From assembly GCF_001043915.1 (NCBI RefSeq), contig NZ_LABX01000129.1, positions 1 through 62,716 of the forward strand: DNA of 62,716 nucleotides. The letters run 5' to 3'. Below the pieces are notes generated by a model. The model searched no databases, was not told the origin of the DNA, and saw nothing but the letters and a program-made list of their open reading frames with translations. Origin of the DNA: Methylobacterium aquaticum. Its GTDB lineage: Bacteria; Pseudomonadota; Alphaproteobacteria; Rhizobiales; Beijerinckiaceae. This document shows, one piece after another, positions 36,380 through 44,795 of the stretch. Every line of letters starts with the position of its first letter. The first letter of the stretch is position 1. A program made the translations under genes and the position numbers.

Positions 36380-37357
36380 TCACGGCCAGACAGGCGCACC
36401 CTCCAGCCCCGTCCCCTCCGGCAGGCAGCAGATCAGGTTCGCGTTCTGCACCGCCTGGCCGGCCGCGCCCTTGCCGAGATTGTCGACCACGCCCATCGCC
36501 ATCACCAGGTTGCGCCCGGGATCGGCGGCGTAGCTGACGAAGGCGAGGTTCGAGCCGGTCGCCCATTTGGTCTGCGGCGGCGCGTCGGTCACGCGGATGA
36601 AGGCCCGCCCGGCATAGAAGCGCCGGGCCGCCGCCAGGCACTGGGCCGTGGTGGCGCGGCCGCGGCAGTAAATTGTGGCCAGCAGCCCGCGGGTCATCGG
36701 CACCAGATGCGGCGTGAAGACGAGGCCGGCCGCGCTGCCGCCGCTCAGCTGCTCGATCGTCCCGGCGATCTCGGGCATGTGGACGTGCTGGAGCAGGCCG
36801 TAGGGCACCAGGTTCTCGTTGCTCTCGGCATAGCCGAACCGGCTGTCGCCGCCGCCCCGGCCGGCGCCCGAGATGCCGGTCTTGCCGTCGATCACGATGT
36901 GGCCCGGCTCGATCAGCCCTTCGGCCAGGAGCGGCGCCAGGGCGGTCAGCGCCGCCGCCGGGAAGCAGCCGGGATTGGCGATCCGGCTCCGGCCGACGAT
37001 CCGGTCCGGCCAGATATCGGCGAGGCCGTAGGTCCAGCCCTCGGCATAGCGGTGGTCGCCGCCGAGATCGACGATCTTCACCTCCGGCGGGACGCGCGCC
37101 AACGCCGCGGCCGAGGTGCCGGTGGGCAGCGACGCTAACAGCACGTCGAGCGGCGGCAGCGATTCAGGGACCCACCTCTCGATCACGAGGTCGGCCAGCC
37201 GGGGCGCCACGCCGGGGAACCGGTCTACCAGACGGCGGCCGGCGCTGCCGTCGCCCGCGGCATAGACCAGATCGAAAGAGGGGTGGCCGGCGATCAGGCG
37301 CAATGCCTCGCCGCCGCCGAAGCCGCTGATCCCGACGATGCCGACGCGCAGGCTCAT
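36380..37357 (-). CDS. argC: N-acetyl-gamma-glutamyl-phosphate reductase
   Basis: A 325-residue enzyme of arginine synthesis that reduces N-acetylglutamyl phosphate to the semialdehyde with NADPH (EC 1.2.1.38). The N-terminal nucleotide loop is VGIVGISGFGGGEALRL. The catalytic cysteine is in IANPGCFPAAALTALAPL near residue 140, and the His-containing FTPHLVPMTRGLLATIY segment completes the site. ATG 37357 precedes MSLRVGIVG; AAAGGA lies 10 nt upstream. The gene stands alone among unrelated genes. A terminator-like hairpin with a U-rich tract lies just before the start, so its expression may be controlled in the leader. Confidence 0.93.
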   Translation of the reverse strand: MSLRVGIVGISGFGGGEALRLIAGHPSFDLVYAAGDGSAGRRLVDRFPGVAPRLADLVIERWVPESLPPLDVLLASLPTGTSAAALARVPPEVKIVDLGGDHRYAEGWTYGLADIWPDRIVGRSRIANPGCFPAAALTALAPLLAEGLIEPGHIVIDGKTGISGAGRGGGDSRFGYAESNENLVPYGLLQHVHMPEIAGTIEQLSGGSAAGLVFTPHLVPMTRGLLATIYCRGRATTAQCLAAARRFYAGRAFIRVTDAPPQTKWATGSNLAFVSYAADPGRNLVMAMGVVDNLGKGAAGQAVQNANLICCLPEGTGLEGAPVWP

Positions 37358-37385
37358 GGGTGTGGTGTCCTTTTTTCGGAAGGCA

Positions 37386-37422
37386 GGCAAAAGAAAACCC
37401 CCGGAGCCGGTGGCTGCGGGGG
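37386..37422 (-). terminator. Intrinsic terminator-like hairpin in the argC leader
   Basis: Read on the minus strand, CCCCCG and CGGGGG arms enclose an inner AGCC/GGCT stem and are followed by TTTTCTTTT. This has the form of a rho-independent terminator. It ends about 30 nt before the argC ATG. It could terminate the upstream outer-membrane gene or act as an attenuator for argC. Confidence 0.65.
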
Positions 37423-37425
37423 CTG

Positions 37426-37647
37426 TTTCGGAGATGCGGGCCGGGCGGCTTCCGGGCCGGACGGACGTGACGCCGTCACCCCGCGGAAGGACGCTGATCG
37501 ACGCGCAGCCGCACGGCCGCCGCTGGCAGGCGGCGTCGGCGTCGATCGCACAGGGTCCGGTTTCCGATCATCGCTCTCGACCTTGTCGCCCCCCGCCTTC
37601 ACCGTCAAGCGGATCGTCGACCGGCCCGCGGCTTTCGCGACGGCCGG
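37426..37647. other. Leader/spacer between the outer-membrane gene and argC
   Basis: Together with the hairpin this makes a 290-bp gap upstream of argC. No convincing leader peptide or known riboswitch was recognised. The argC promoter is probably in this stretch. Confidence 0.4.
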
Positions 37648-39453
37648 CTATTTTGCCATCAGCCCGCCCAGGTCGAGATCCGACTCGGTGAACCGGTACG
37701 AGATCTGCGCGAAGGCGCCGTAGCGCTCGCTGACGAACTTGGCCGGCTGGGCCAGGGCGGGGAGCTGCGCCGTTCCGTCCTGCCGGTCGACCGTCATGCG
37801 CCAGGTGCGGGCGCCGACGCCGATGCTGATCTTCGAGGTGAGATCGTAGGCGATCATGCCTTGCAGGAAGTAGCCGCTGCCGGTGCCGTGCTCGGCTTGC
37901 GGAGTGATGTCCGGCCGCAGCCAGTGCCGGCCGTAGCCGTCGAGGCCGACGACCGGGAGATAGGCGCCCTCCAGGGACAGCGTGAACCGGTCGAAGCGGG
38001 CCTCGCCAACGAGGCCGACGCGCAACGCAGTCCAGTGGTTATCCTGGCTCGCCACCACGACGCTGTTCGGCACGCCGCCGGCGCCGATGACCGGGTTCGC
38101 CGCCGTCTGGACCAGCCCGGCCGCATTGACCCGCTCGATCGCCGATTGGTAGCCGACGAAGGCGCCGAGCCGGAACGTGTCGGTGCGCAGGACATGGTAG
38201 CCGGCATCCACGGCCGAGATCACGACGCCGCCGTCCCGGATCCGCGACAGCGTGTTCGAGGGAGCGTTGCCGCGCAGGCCCGGCGGATCGTCCTCGTTGG
38301 TGACCCGCCCGCCGGAGGTGACGAAGCCCGAGCCGAGGAAGCCCTTGGCGAACAGGCCGGTCGGGTTGTGGTCGAGGCGGGCGAAGGTCTCGGTGGAATG
38401 GGCCGCCACGTCGCGATAGCTCAGGCGCGAGGCCATCGGCTCGTTGCCCGGCCGATAGAGCGCCTTGCTGAAGCTCCCCGAATTGTAGACGTAGCGGTTG
38501 CCGATCTCGAAGTCCCAGGTCTGCGCGACCGGCGGGACGTAGGGGACCGGGTCGATCAGCGCCTTCCCGACATCGACGAACGGGCCGATGACCGGCAGGC
38601 CGCGGTCGAAGCGGTAGTTGAGCCCGATCCGGCCGAGGACGCCGCTCGTCTCGACGCGGGTGCCGGCGGCCACGCCGGGCCGCAAGCCGCTCGCATCCCC
38701 GGCAAGGACGGTGCGGGCGCCGAGATCGTAGTACAGCGCCTCGCCCTTGATCGAGAGATGCGGGCTGATGGCGTATTCCACGCCGCCGCCGGCCACCCAG
38801 CCGACCCGCAAGGCGCTCTTCCGGGCGTCGAAATCGGGCCGGTTCACGCGCTCGCCGAAGGCGCCGCCATCCGCCGTCGTGGCGGTGTCGAGGCGCACGC
38901 TGCCGAAGGCGACGCCGCCGGTCCCGTAGATGAAGACGCGGTCGAAGGCGTAGCCGATCTTGCCCCGGGCCGTGCCGAGCCAGTCCAGGCGCTGACCGGC
39001 CTGGTAGACGCCGCCCGGATAGACGGCGCCGGGCTGGCCCGCTTGCGCGAAGGCCCCAGTCCGGACGCCGTAGGAGCGGATCGGCGTGAACTGGTAATCG
39101 CCCGCCGCGCCGACGACGAGGCTCGGCCCCGGCGAGAGCTGGTAGGTGTAGCCGACCTCGCTGCCGGCGACGACATCGTCGGCCTTGGGCGAGAACGCCG
39201 ATCGCACCGGGCATTGCAGGCCGTTCGTGCGGCCATCGGCGCCGATGCAGGCGGGGCTCGTCCGGTTGTCGAGACGGCCATAGCCGGTGAAGAGGCCGCT
39301 ATAGATCCCGGTCCAGGTGAACACGGGCAGGCTCGGATCAGGCAGGGCCGCCCGGCGGGTCAGATCCGCCGCGAGGGCGTCGGCGGCGAAGCCGGCCAGG
39401 GGGATCAGGGTGAGCAGGATGCGCGTCGTGGGCCCCGGCAGGGTTGGTCTCAC
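37648..39453 (-). CDS. Double beta-barrel outer-membrane protein
   Basis: An outer-membrane protein of about 601 residues in two parts. After a signal peptide (TTRILLTLIPLAGFAADALA) comes a porin/opacity-like barrel (about 30-325) with the VFTWTGIYSGLFTGYG start and YRFDRGLP end seen in Hyphomicrobiales OmpA-type porins. A second barrel-like region (about 335-600) has alternating hydrophobic strands, for example FRLGAFVGYQSAIERV, ALRVGLVGEARF and GAFAQISYRF. Single-barrel relatives are about half this length. No ATG lies close to the signal peptide, so I use GTG 39453; the frame continues to 39615, and the start is uncertain. The function of the second barrel is unknown. Confidence 0.8.
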   Translation of the reverse strand: MRPTLPGPTTRILLTLIPLAGFAADALAADLTRRAALPDPSLPVFTWTGIYSGLFTGYGRLDNRTSPACIGADGRTNGLQCPVRSAFSPKADDVVAGSEVGYTYQLSPGPSLVVGAAGDYQFTPIRSYGVRTGAFAQAGQPGAVYPGGVYQAGQRLDWLGTARGKIGYAFDRVFIYGTGGVAFGSVRLDTATTADGGAFGERVNRPDFDARKSALRVGWVAGGGVEYAISPHLSIKGEALYYDLGARTVLAGDASGLRPGVAAGTRVETSGVLGRIGLNYRFDRGLPVIGPFVDVGKALIDPVPYVPPVAQTWDFEIGNRYVYNSGSFSKALYRPGNEPMASRLSYRDVAAHSTETFARLDHNPTGLFAKGFLGSGFVTSGGRVTNEDDPPGLRGNAPSNTLSRIRDGGVVISAVDAGYHVLRTDTFRLGAFVGYQSAIERVNAAGLVQTAANPVIGAGGVPNSVVVASQDNHWTALRVGLVGEARFDRFTLSLEGAYLPVVGLDGYGRHWLRPDITPQAEHGTGSGYFLQGMIAYDLTSKISIGVGARTWRMTVDRQDGTAQLPALAQPAKFVSERYGAFAQISYRFTESDLDLGGLMAK

Positions 39454-39743
39454 GGCTCGCCCGACGGCGCGCGCGCGCCGCCCGTCACCTGCCGGCCGCT
39501 GCCCCGGCTCGCCTGACGCACAGGGAGGCACAGATTTGCGAGCGTGGCGGGAAAACGCATTCGACGGCATGGCTTTGCACACATTGTCCCGGATTGTCCC
39601 GCGTGGGCCTCGCACTCTCCCATCTTTTCGTCAGCGCTCTCTTAATCCTGATCGATTGACGGAGGGGCAGTCCGATACGACTGGCACGGCGGCCGCGCGC
39701 CGCGGCGTTCACGGGACGGTGGGCCTTCGCGGCCGGATCGTGG

Positions 39744-40433
39744 TCACCCGGCCCGGCCGGCCGCCGGGAACCAGGCCGACAGGGTCTCCAGCACCGCCGC
39801 GACCGTCGCGGGATGGTCCATCAGCCGGGTGTGATGGGCCGGCACCGTGCACGAGCGCTCGCCGGCCCCGAGCCCCGCGCGCGCCACGCTGACCAGCCCG
39901 TCATGAGGCCGGGGGATCCGGCTGCGGAAGAACGGGATGAGCGCCCGCGTGCCCGCCACGACTGCCATCGGGCAGTGTGGCACGGGAATCGCCGCGGAGG
40001 CATCGGTGCGCAGATCGCGGAGCGCCGGGCCGAACACCACCCGGCCGAGGCGGGAGGCCGACACGCAGTCGGCTGCCTCGCTGCCGCGGTTCGGCGTGCC
40101 GAGCATCACGAGGCCGGCCGCCAGGGCCGGATCCGGTGCCGCCAGGTGCCGGGCGACGAGGCCGCCCATGGAATGCCCGACGAGGACGATCGGGCCGCCG
40201 GCCCGCTGCCGGATCGCCGAGACGGTGGGACGCAGATGTGCAGCGCAGGCCGCGATGCCGAGGCGGCGCGACGGGTAATCCAGGGTCTCGACACGGTAAC
40301 CCGCCGCCGTGAGGCGTGACGCCAGTCGCGCCATGCTGCGGCGGGTGCGTCCCAGGCCGTGCAACAGCACGACGATCCCGTGTGCCTCGGGCATGGTCTC
40401 TGGTCGGGGCTGCCGCCGGCCGGCCTTCGTCAT
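39744..40433 (-). CDS. Lipase-like alpha/beta hydrolase
   Basis: A 229-residue hydrolase of the lipase/esterase type. The oxyanion region is VVLLHGLGRTRRSM, the nucleophile is in VGHSMGGLVARHL, a conserved MLGTPNRGSE segment follows, and the catalytic His is probably in PAHHTRLMDHP. PGAP1-like triacylglycerol lipases share this pattern. No signal peptide is visible if translation starts at 40433; an alternative ATG at 40394 begins just before the first strand and is equally plausible. It lies between the tRNA-Lys genes and the outer-membrane protein gene with no operon partner. The substrate is unknown. Confidence 0.83.
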   Translation of the reverse strand: MTKAGRRQPRPETMPEAHGIVVLLHGLGRTRRSMARLASRLTAAGYRVETLDYPSRRLGIAACAAHLRPTVSAIRQRAGGPIVLVGHSMGGLVARHLAAPDPALAAGLVMLGTPNRGSEAADCVSASRLGRVVFGPALRDLRTDASAAIPVPHCPMAVVAGTRALIPFFRSRIPRPHDGLVSVARAGLGAGERSCTVPAHHTRLMDHPATVAAVLETLSAWFPAAGRAG

Positions 40434-40449
40434 CGCAAGGGGAGGGGAG

Positions 40450-40525
<76 letters not shown>

Positions 40526-40629
40526 ATCGCCCGGAGGCGAAAGGGGAACGGCCACCAACCGTTCCTGATGGGTCGGGTGCTCCTGGGAGCATCCGGATCA
40601 AGTTACCGCAAGAGTAACCTGGCTTTGTG
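40526..40629. other. Spacer between the two tRNA-Lys genes
   Basis: The 104-bp spacer contains two or three small hairpins (GGAACGG with CCGTTCC, GTTAC with GTAAC). These could mark processing or a promoter for copy 1. No gene is seen. Confidence 0.4.
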
Positions 40630-40705
<76 letters not shown>

Positions 40706-40862
40706 GCTCTCACAAGAGCGCGTCCGGGGAAGCCACCAAACCGCCCCGGCGGTGAGGGTCGTTTAATGGGACGGCGGGGGGCTGTCCAGTCCCGATCCCG
40801 CCGCCCCGTCGATTTTTTGCCGGCTGGCCCCTGACTCTGCTGGGATGGTCCCCCGGCCCAGG

Positions 40863-42434
40863 TTACTCGGCGGCGGCGTGCTGGGCGTGCAGGCGACTGG
40901 CGCCGGCCATCAGCTTGTTCAGCGCGGCGAGGTAGGCCTTCGCCGAGGCGACCAGGGTGTCCGGGTCGGCGCCGCGGGCGGTGACGATCCGGTCGTCCTG
41001 GCGCAGGCGCACCGAGACCTCGGCCTGGGCGTCGGTGCCCTCGGTGACGGCGTGGACGTCGTAGAGCTCCAGGGCGGCCTCGTGCGGCACCAGGGCCTTG
41101 ATGGCGTTGAACACCGCATCGACCGGGCCGTTGCCGTCCGTCTCCTCGGTGACGGTGCGGCCGTCGATGTCGAGCCGCAGCGTCGCCCGCTGCGGGCCGC
41201 GGGTGCCGGCGATCACCGTCAGGGAGACGAGCCGGATGCGGTCATGGGCGGTGGCCAGGTTCTCGTCGACCAGGGCCTCGATGTCCTCGTCGTAGACGTG
41301 CTTCTTGCGATCGGCCAGCGCCTTGAACCGCTCGAAGGCGTCCTGGAACTGGTTGTCGGACAGCCGGTAGCCCATGTCATCGAGCTTCGAGCGGAAGGCG
41401 GCCCGGCCCGAATGCTTGCCCATCACCAGCGAGGTCTTGTGCACGCCGACCGATTCCGGCGTCATGATCTCGTAGGTGGTCTGGTTCTTCAGCATCCCGT
41501 CCTGGTGGATGCCGCTCTCGTGGGCGAAGGCGTTCCGGCCGACGATCGCCTTGTTGTACTGCACCGGGAAGTGAGTGGCGCCGGCTACCAGCTTCGAGGC
41601 GCGCACGAGCTGGGTGGTGTCGATGGAGGTCTCGTAGGGCAGCACGTCGGCGCGGGTCTTGATCGCCATCACGATCTCCTCCAGCGCGGCATTGCCGGCC
41701 CGCTCGCCGATGCCGTTGATGGTGCACTCGATCTGGCGCGCGCCGCCCTCGAGGCCGGCGAGCGAGTTGGCCACCGCCAACCCCAGGTCGTTGTGGCAAT
41801 GGACCGAGAACACCGCCTTGTCGGAATTCGGCACCCGCTCGCGCACGCTGCGGAACATCGCCCGGTACTCGTCAGGCGTGGCGTAGCCGACCGTGTCGGG
41901 CAGGTTGATGGTGGTGGCGCCGACCCGGATCGCCGCCTCGACGCAGCGGCACAGATAGTCGATCGGCGTGCGGGTCGCGTCCATCGCCGACCACTCGACG
42001 TCCTCGACGAGGTCGCGGGCCTGGGCGACGGTCTTCAGGATGATCTCCAGGACCTCGTCCTCGGTCTTGCGCATCTGGTGGGCCAGATGGATCGGTGAGG
42101 TCGACACGAAGGTGTGGATGCGCCCGCGGCGGGCGAACTTCACCGCCTCGCCGGCCCGGACGATGTCGGCGGGAATCGCGCGGGCGAGGCCGGCGATCAC
42201 CGCCGACTTGGACCGGCGTGCGATCTCCGCCACCGCCTCGAAATCGCCGTTGGAGGCGATCGGGAAGCCGGCCTCGATGATGTCGACGCCCATCGCATCG
42301 AGCATCTCGGCCACCGCCAGCTTCTCCTCCAGCGTCATGGTGGCGCCGGGGCATTGCTCGCCATCGCGCAGGGTGGTGTCGAAGATCAGTACGCGCTCGG
42401 CGGCGGTCGTGGTGCGGCTAGCCTGGTCGGTCAT
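40863..42434 (-). CDS. leuA: 2-Isopropylmalate synthase
   Basis: A 523-residue enzyme that condenses acetyl-CoA with 2-oxoisovalerate, the first committed step of leucine synthesis (EC 2.3.3.13). The N-terminal barrel has FDTTLRDGEQCPGA, the metal HxH in VFSVHCHNDLGLAVAN, and GAGERAGNAALEE-like NGIGERAGNAALEEI. The C-terminal regulatory domain (about 395-515, leucine feedback) is complete. ATG 42434 follows AGGATT at about 10 nt; the upstream frame to 42530 is leader sequence. A leucine-rich leader peptide precedes the gene by about 110 nt, so leucine-dependent attenuation is likely. Confidence 0.95.
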   Translation of the reverse strand: MTDQASRTTTAAERVLIFDTTLRDGEQCPGATMTLEEKLAVAEMLDAMGVDIIEAGFPIASNGDFEAVAEIARRSKSAVIAGLARAIPADIVRAGEAVKFARRGRIHTFVSTSPIHLAHQMRKTEDEVLEIILKTVAQARDLVEDVEWSAMDATRTPIDYLCRCVEAAIRVGATTINLPDTVGYATPDEYRAMFRSVRERVPNSDKAVFSVHCHNDLGLAVANSLAGLEGGARQIECTINGIGERAGNAALEEIVMAIKTRADVLPYETSIDTTQLVRASKLVAGATHFPVQYNKAIVGRNAFAHESGIHQDGMLKNQTTYEIMTPESVGVHKTSLVMGKHSGRAAFRSKLDDMGYRLSDNQFQDAFERFKALADRKKHVYDEDIEALVDENLATAHDRIRLVSLTVIAGTRGPQRATLRLDIDGRTVTEETDGNGPVDAVFNAIKALVPHEAALELYDVHAVTEGTDAQAEVSVRLRQDDRIVTARGADPDTLVASAKAYLAALNKLMAGASRLHAQHAAAE

Positions 42435-42489
42435 GGTCGGGAATCCTGGTTCGCCCGGGATCAGGGGTCGCGCGGGCGCGCAATCGGAA

Positions 42490-42543
42490 ACGGTGTCTTG
42501 GTCCTCGATCCCCCAAGGGCCCAGGCGCACGCCCGGACGGCCC
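42490..42543 (-). promoter_or_regulatory. Possible leuA attenuator stem-loop
   Basis: Just after the leader peptide stop, minus-strand CCGGGC and GCCUGG can pair around GUGC, extended by AGGGC with GCCCU. No U-run follows closely, so it may be a pause or antiterminator-competing stem rather than a classic terminator. Confidence 0.4.
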
Positions 42544-42648
42544 TCAGGGGCTGATAAGGAGAAGAAGGCCGCCGAGGAGGAGCGCGCGCGCCCGCGCCGC
42601 CGAAAGGGCGGTCGTCGGAAGCGTCAGCGGGGAGCCGGCATGAGCCAC
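42544..42648 (-). CDS. Leucine-rich leader peptide of leuA
   Basis: A 34-residue frame from GTG 42648, preceded by AGGAGA at about 9 nt, and ending with ALLLGGLLLLISP. Seven leucine codons fall in the last twelve sense codons, all CTC or CTT rather than CTG. It ends about 110 nt before leuA on the same strand. Leucine-rich leaders before leuA are known in proteobacteria and sense charged tRNA-Leu through ribosome stalling. A stem-loop follows directly. The peptide itself is not expected to have a function. Confidence 0.72.
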   Translation of the reverse strand: MAHAGSPLTLPTTALSAARARALLLGGLLLLISP

Positions 42649-42846
42649 GGCTCGCGTCTCCTGAAGGGTGCTGGACCCGGGGCGAGGGTGGCCTGTGTAC
42701 CGGCCCGGAGGATCGATGACAAGGGCATGGTGACGCGGGAGCGATGACGATCCGCAGCCAGGCCCCTGCATCGTCTCGCGATTGACCGTCCCGTCCATGC
42801 TTGCGACAAGCTCGGCCTTACGTGCTCATCAAGGTGGAGCCTTCCC

Positions 42847-43176
42847 GTGTCGTCCTGGAAGCCTGGGCTCGCCCTCGCGGCCCTCCTCGCCCTCGCCGCC
42901 TGCCAGTCGAAGCCGGCCGTGCCGCCGCCCGCCGCCCTCGGCCCGGTCGCCGCGCTGCCCGCCGGGGCTCTCCCCGCCGGCACCGGCTGCGGCCCCGCCA
43001 TCGCCCGCACGCAAGGGATCGTCGACAGCGACGTCGCCACCGGCAACCTCAACGCTCCGGTCGGCAAGCGCTTCTCGGCCGATCTCGCCAATGCCTCCGC
43101 CGCCTGCGCGGCCGGCCGCGAGGGTGAGGCCCTGCACCTGCTGGCCGCCGCCAAGTCGCGCTACGGCTACCCGTAG
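42847..43176 (+). CDS. Small predicted lipoprotein
   Basis: A 109-residue protein with a lipoprotein signal: SWKPGLALAALLALAACQS, with the lipobox LAAC placing the lipidated Cys at residue 19. A Pro/Ala-rich linker follows, then a small domain with two more cysteines (GTGCGPAIARTQGI and ASAACAAGREGEAL). GGTGGAG precedes the GTG start by about 7 nt. It faces the leuA leader divergently and ends 4 bp from the convergent PLP enzyme gene. I do not recognise a named family; membrane anchoring in the periplasm is inferred. Confidence 0.78.
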   Translation: MSSWKPGLALAALLALAACQSKPAVPPPAALGPVAALPAGALPAGTGCGPAIARTQGIVDSDVATGNLNAPVGKRFSADLANASAACAAGREGEALHLLAAAKSRYGYP

Positions 43177-43180
43177 GAGG

Positions 43181-44554
43181 TCAAGCCAGCGTCGCCCGCG
43201 ATGCCTGCTCCAGGTCGGCGATCAGGTCGTCGGCCTCCTCCAGGCCGGCATTGAAGCGAAACATCGCGCCGTTCGGCAGAGATCTCTTGGAGAGACCGGC
43301 CGGATCGCGGCGCGGATGGACCGGCAGCACCAGCGAGACGTGGCCGCCCCAGCTCTCGGCCACGCGGAACATCAGCAGCGCATCGACGAAGGCGTGGACC
43401 CGCTCTGTCGGAAGGCTTTCGTCGAACACCACCGTGAACAGGCTGTTGCCGGCGCCGAAATACTGCCGGAAGCGGGCATGGTACGGGCTTGCCGCCCGGG
43501 CCGGGTTCAGGATGTCGGCGGTGAAGGGCTTGTCCTCGAACCACCGCATCAGCGCAGCGGCGGTGGCGGCGTGCCGCTCCAGGCGGGTGTCCGCACTGTC
43601 GACCCGGTGGAACAGGCGGGCGCAGGTCTGCGGCGAGACCGCGCCGGTCCCGCTGATCCGCACCTGACGCCGCAGGCGGGCGATGTCGGCCTCGTCGCGC
43701 GCCACCACGATGCCGCTCGGCGTGTCGCCGTAGCCGCCCTCGTATTTCGTCGTCGCCTGGATCGCCACGCCGATGCCATGGTCGAGGGGCCGGAAGCGGA
43801 CGTGGCTCGCCCAGGTGTTGTCCATCACCGTGCGGATCCCGGCCCGCTTCGCCGCCGCGACGATGCCGGCGATGTCCGGGATCTCGAAGGTGCCGCTTGC
43901 CGGCGCCTCGAGGTAGATCATTGTCTCGGCGGGCGCGACGCGCGTCCCGGCCTCGCGGATCAGGGCATCGACCTCCGCGCCCGAGGCGCCGGCCGGATAG
44001 ATCAGGAGCGCGGCGCGCCCGGTCTCGGACAGGTAGCGCCAGGCCGGAGAATAGATCCCGTCCGGGATCAGCACGGCCTTCGGGGCGAAGGCATCGATGA
44101 CGGTGGCGATCGCCGCCAGGCCGGAGGCGCAGACGATCGCGCCGGCACCGCCATGCAGGTGGGTGAACTTGGTGCACACCGCCTCCGCCTCCGGCGACAG
44201 GACGACGCCGTATTCGGCGCCGCCATAGGGCGCGCGGCCGGTCGCGTCGGCCGCCGCGTACTCGCCGAGCGTCTCGAAGCCGACGCTGCTCTGGCCGAGG
44301 GAGCCGAGATCCGAGAAGGCGCGAGCCTCCCCGAGGCCGCTCGGGTTGAGGTGGCCGCAGCAGGCCATGAGGTCGACGATCGGCGCGTGGATGCGCTGCG
44401 TCTCCGCTCCGCATCCGGCCAGGAAGCCGGCACGCCGCTCAGTCTTGGTGCCGGCCTCGGCGGGAGAGGGGGGCGGGCGGGGAGTGAGGCACGGCGGCGG
44501 TTCCTTCGGGAGCGGGTGGTGTGCCGTATAGGCCGGTCCCGCCCGGCTCGCCAC
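43181..44554 (-). CDS. Cys/Met metabolism PLP-dependent enzyme
   Basis: A fold-type I PLP enzyme of the cystathionine gamma-synthase/beta-lyase superfamily. The catalytic lysine is in QATTKYEGGYGDTPSG, the cofactor region is CASGLAAIATVID, and the substrate-binding end is RFNAGLEEADDLIADLEQA. These enzymes make or break C-S bonds in methionine and cysteine metabolism; which reaction is used here is unclear. The frame has no ATG near the domain start. I give GTG 44554 (457 residues) as a working start. A better GTG with AAGGA at 44490-44492 lies in another frame and runs into a stop after 17 codons; removing one base from a six-G run would join it to this gene. The start is therefore doubtful. 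Confidence 0.75.
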   Translation of the reverse strand: MASRAGPAYTAHHPLPKEPPPCLTPRPPPSPAEAGTKTERRAGFLAGCGAETQRIHAPIVDLMACCGHLNPSGLGEARAFSDLGSLGQSSVGFETLGEYAAADATGRAPYGGAEYGVVLSPEAEAVCTKFTHLHGGAGAIVCASGLAAIATVIDAFAPKAVLIPDGIYSPAWRYLSETGRAALLIYPAGASGAEVDALIREAGTRVAPAETMIYLEAPASGTFEIPDIAGIVAAAKRAGIRTVMDNTWASHVRFRPLDHGIGVAIQATTKYEGGYGDTPSGIVVARDEADIARLRRQVRISGTGAVSPQTCARLFHRVDSADTRLERHAATAAALMRWFEDKPFTADILNPARAASPYHARFRQYFGAGNSLFTVVFDESLPTERVHAFVDALLMFRVAESWGGHVSLVLPVHPRRDPAGLSKRSLPNGAMFRFNAGLEEADDLIADLEQASRATLA

Positions 44555-44795
44555 GCCGCCGCGGGTGGAGCGATGCCCGCTCGGAACGTCCGGCGCCGCC
44601 GGCGGTTCGGGTCTCCGACGGGGCGGGGTCACGGTGGTGAGCGCCCGCGACGGTGCCCCGCGCGCGCCGTCGCTCCTCTGGGACAATTCCGCCGGACCGA
44701 AGCCCGAAGGGCGGGGGCGATGCCGGTCCTCGGGCGTTTCATGACGGATACAGGGACAACGCGGACCCCGCCCGGGGCCGCGAGAGCATGGTGAC

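Noticed and set aside
36285..36641. Minus-strand frame extending argC into repeat B
   Set aside because: It is out of frame with argC and is created by the palindrome. No start signal or protein features.
42544..42798. An 84-codon protein upstream of leuA
   Set aside because: Only the last 34 codons have a ribosome binding site and the leucine run. The upstream part looks like non-coding sequence.
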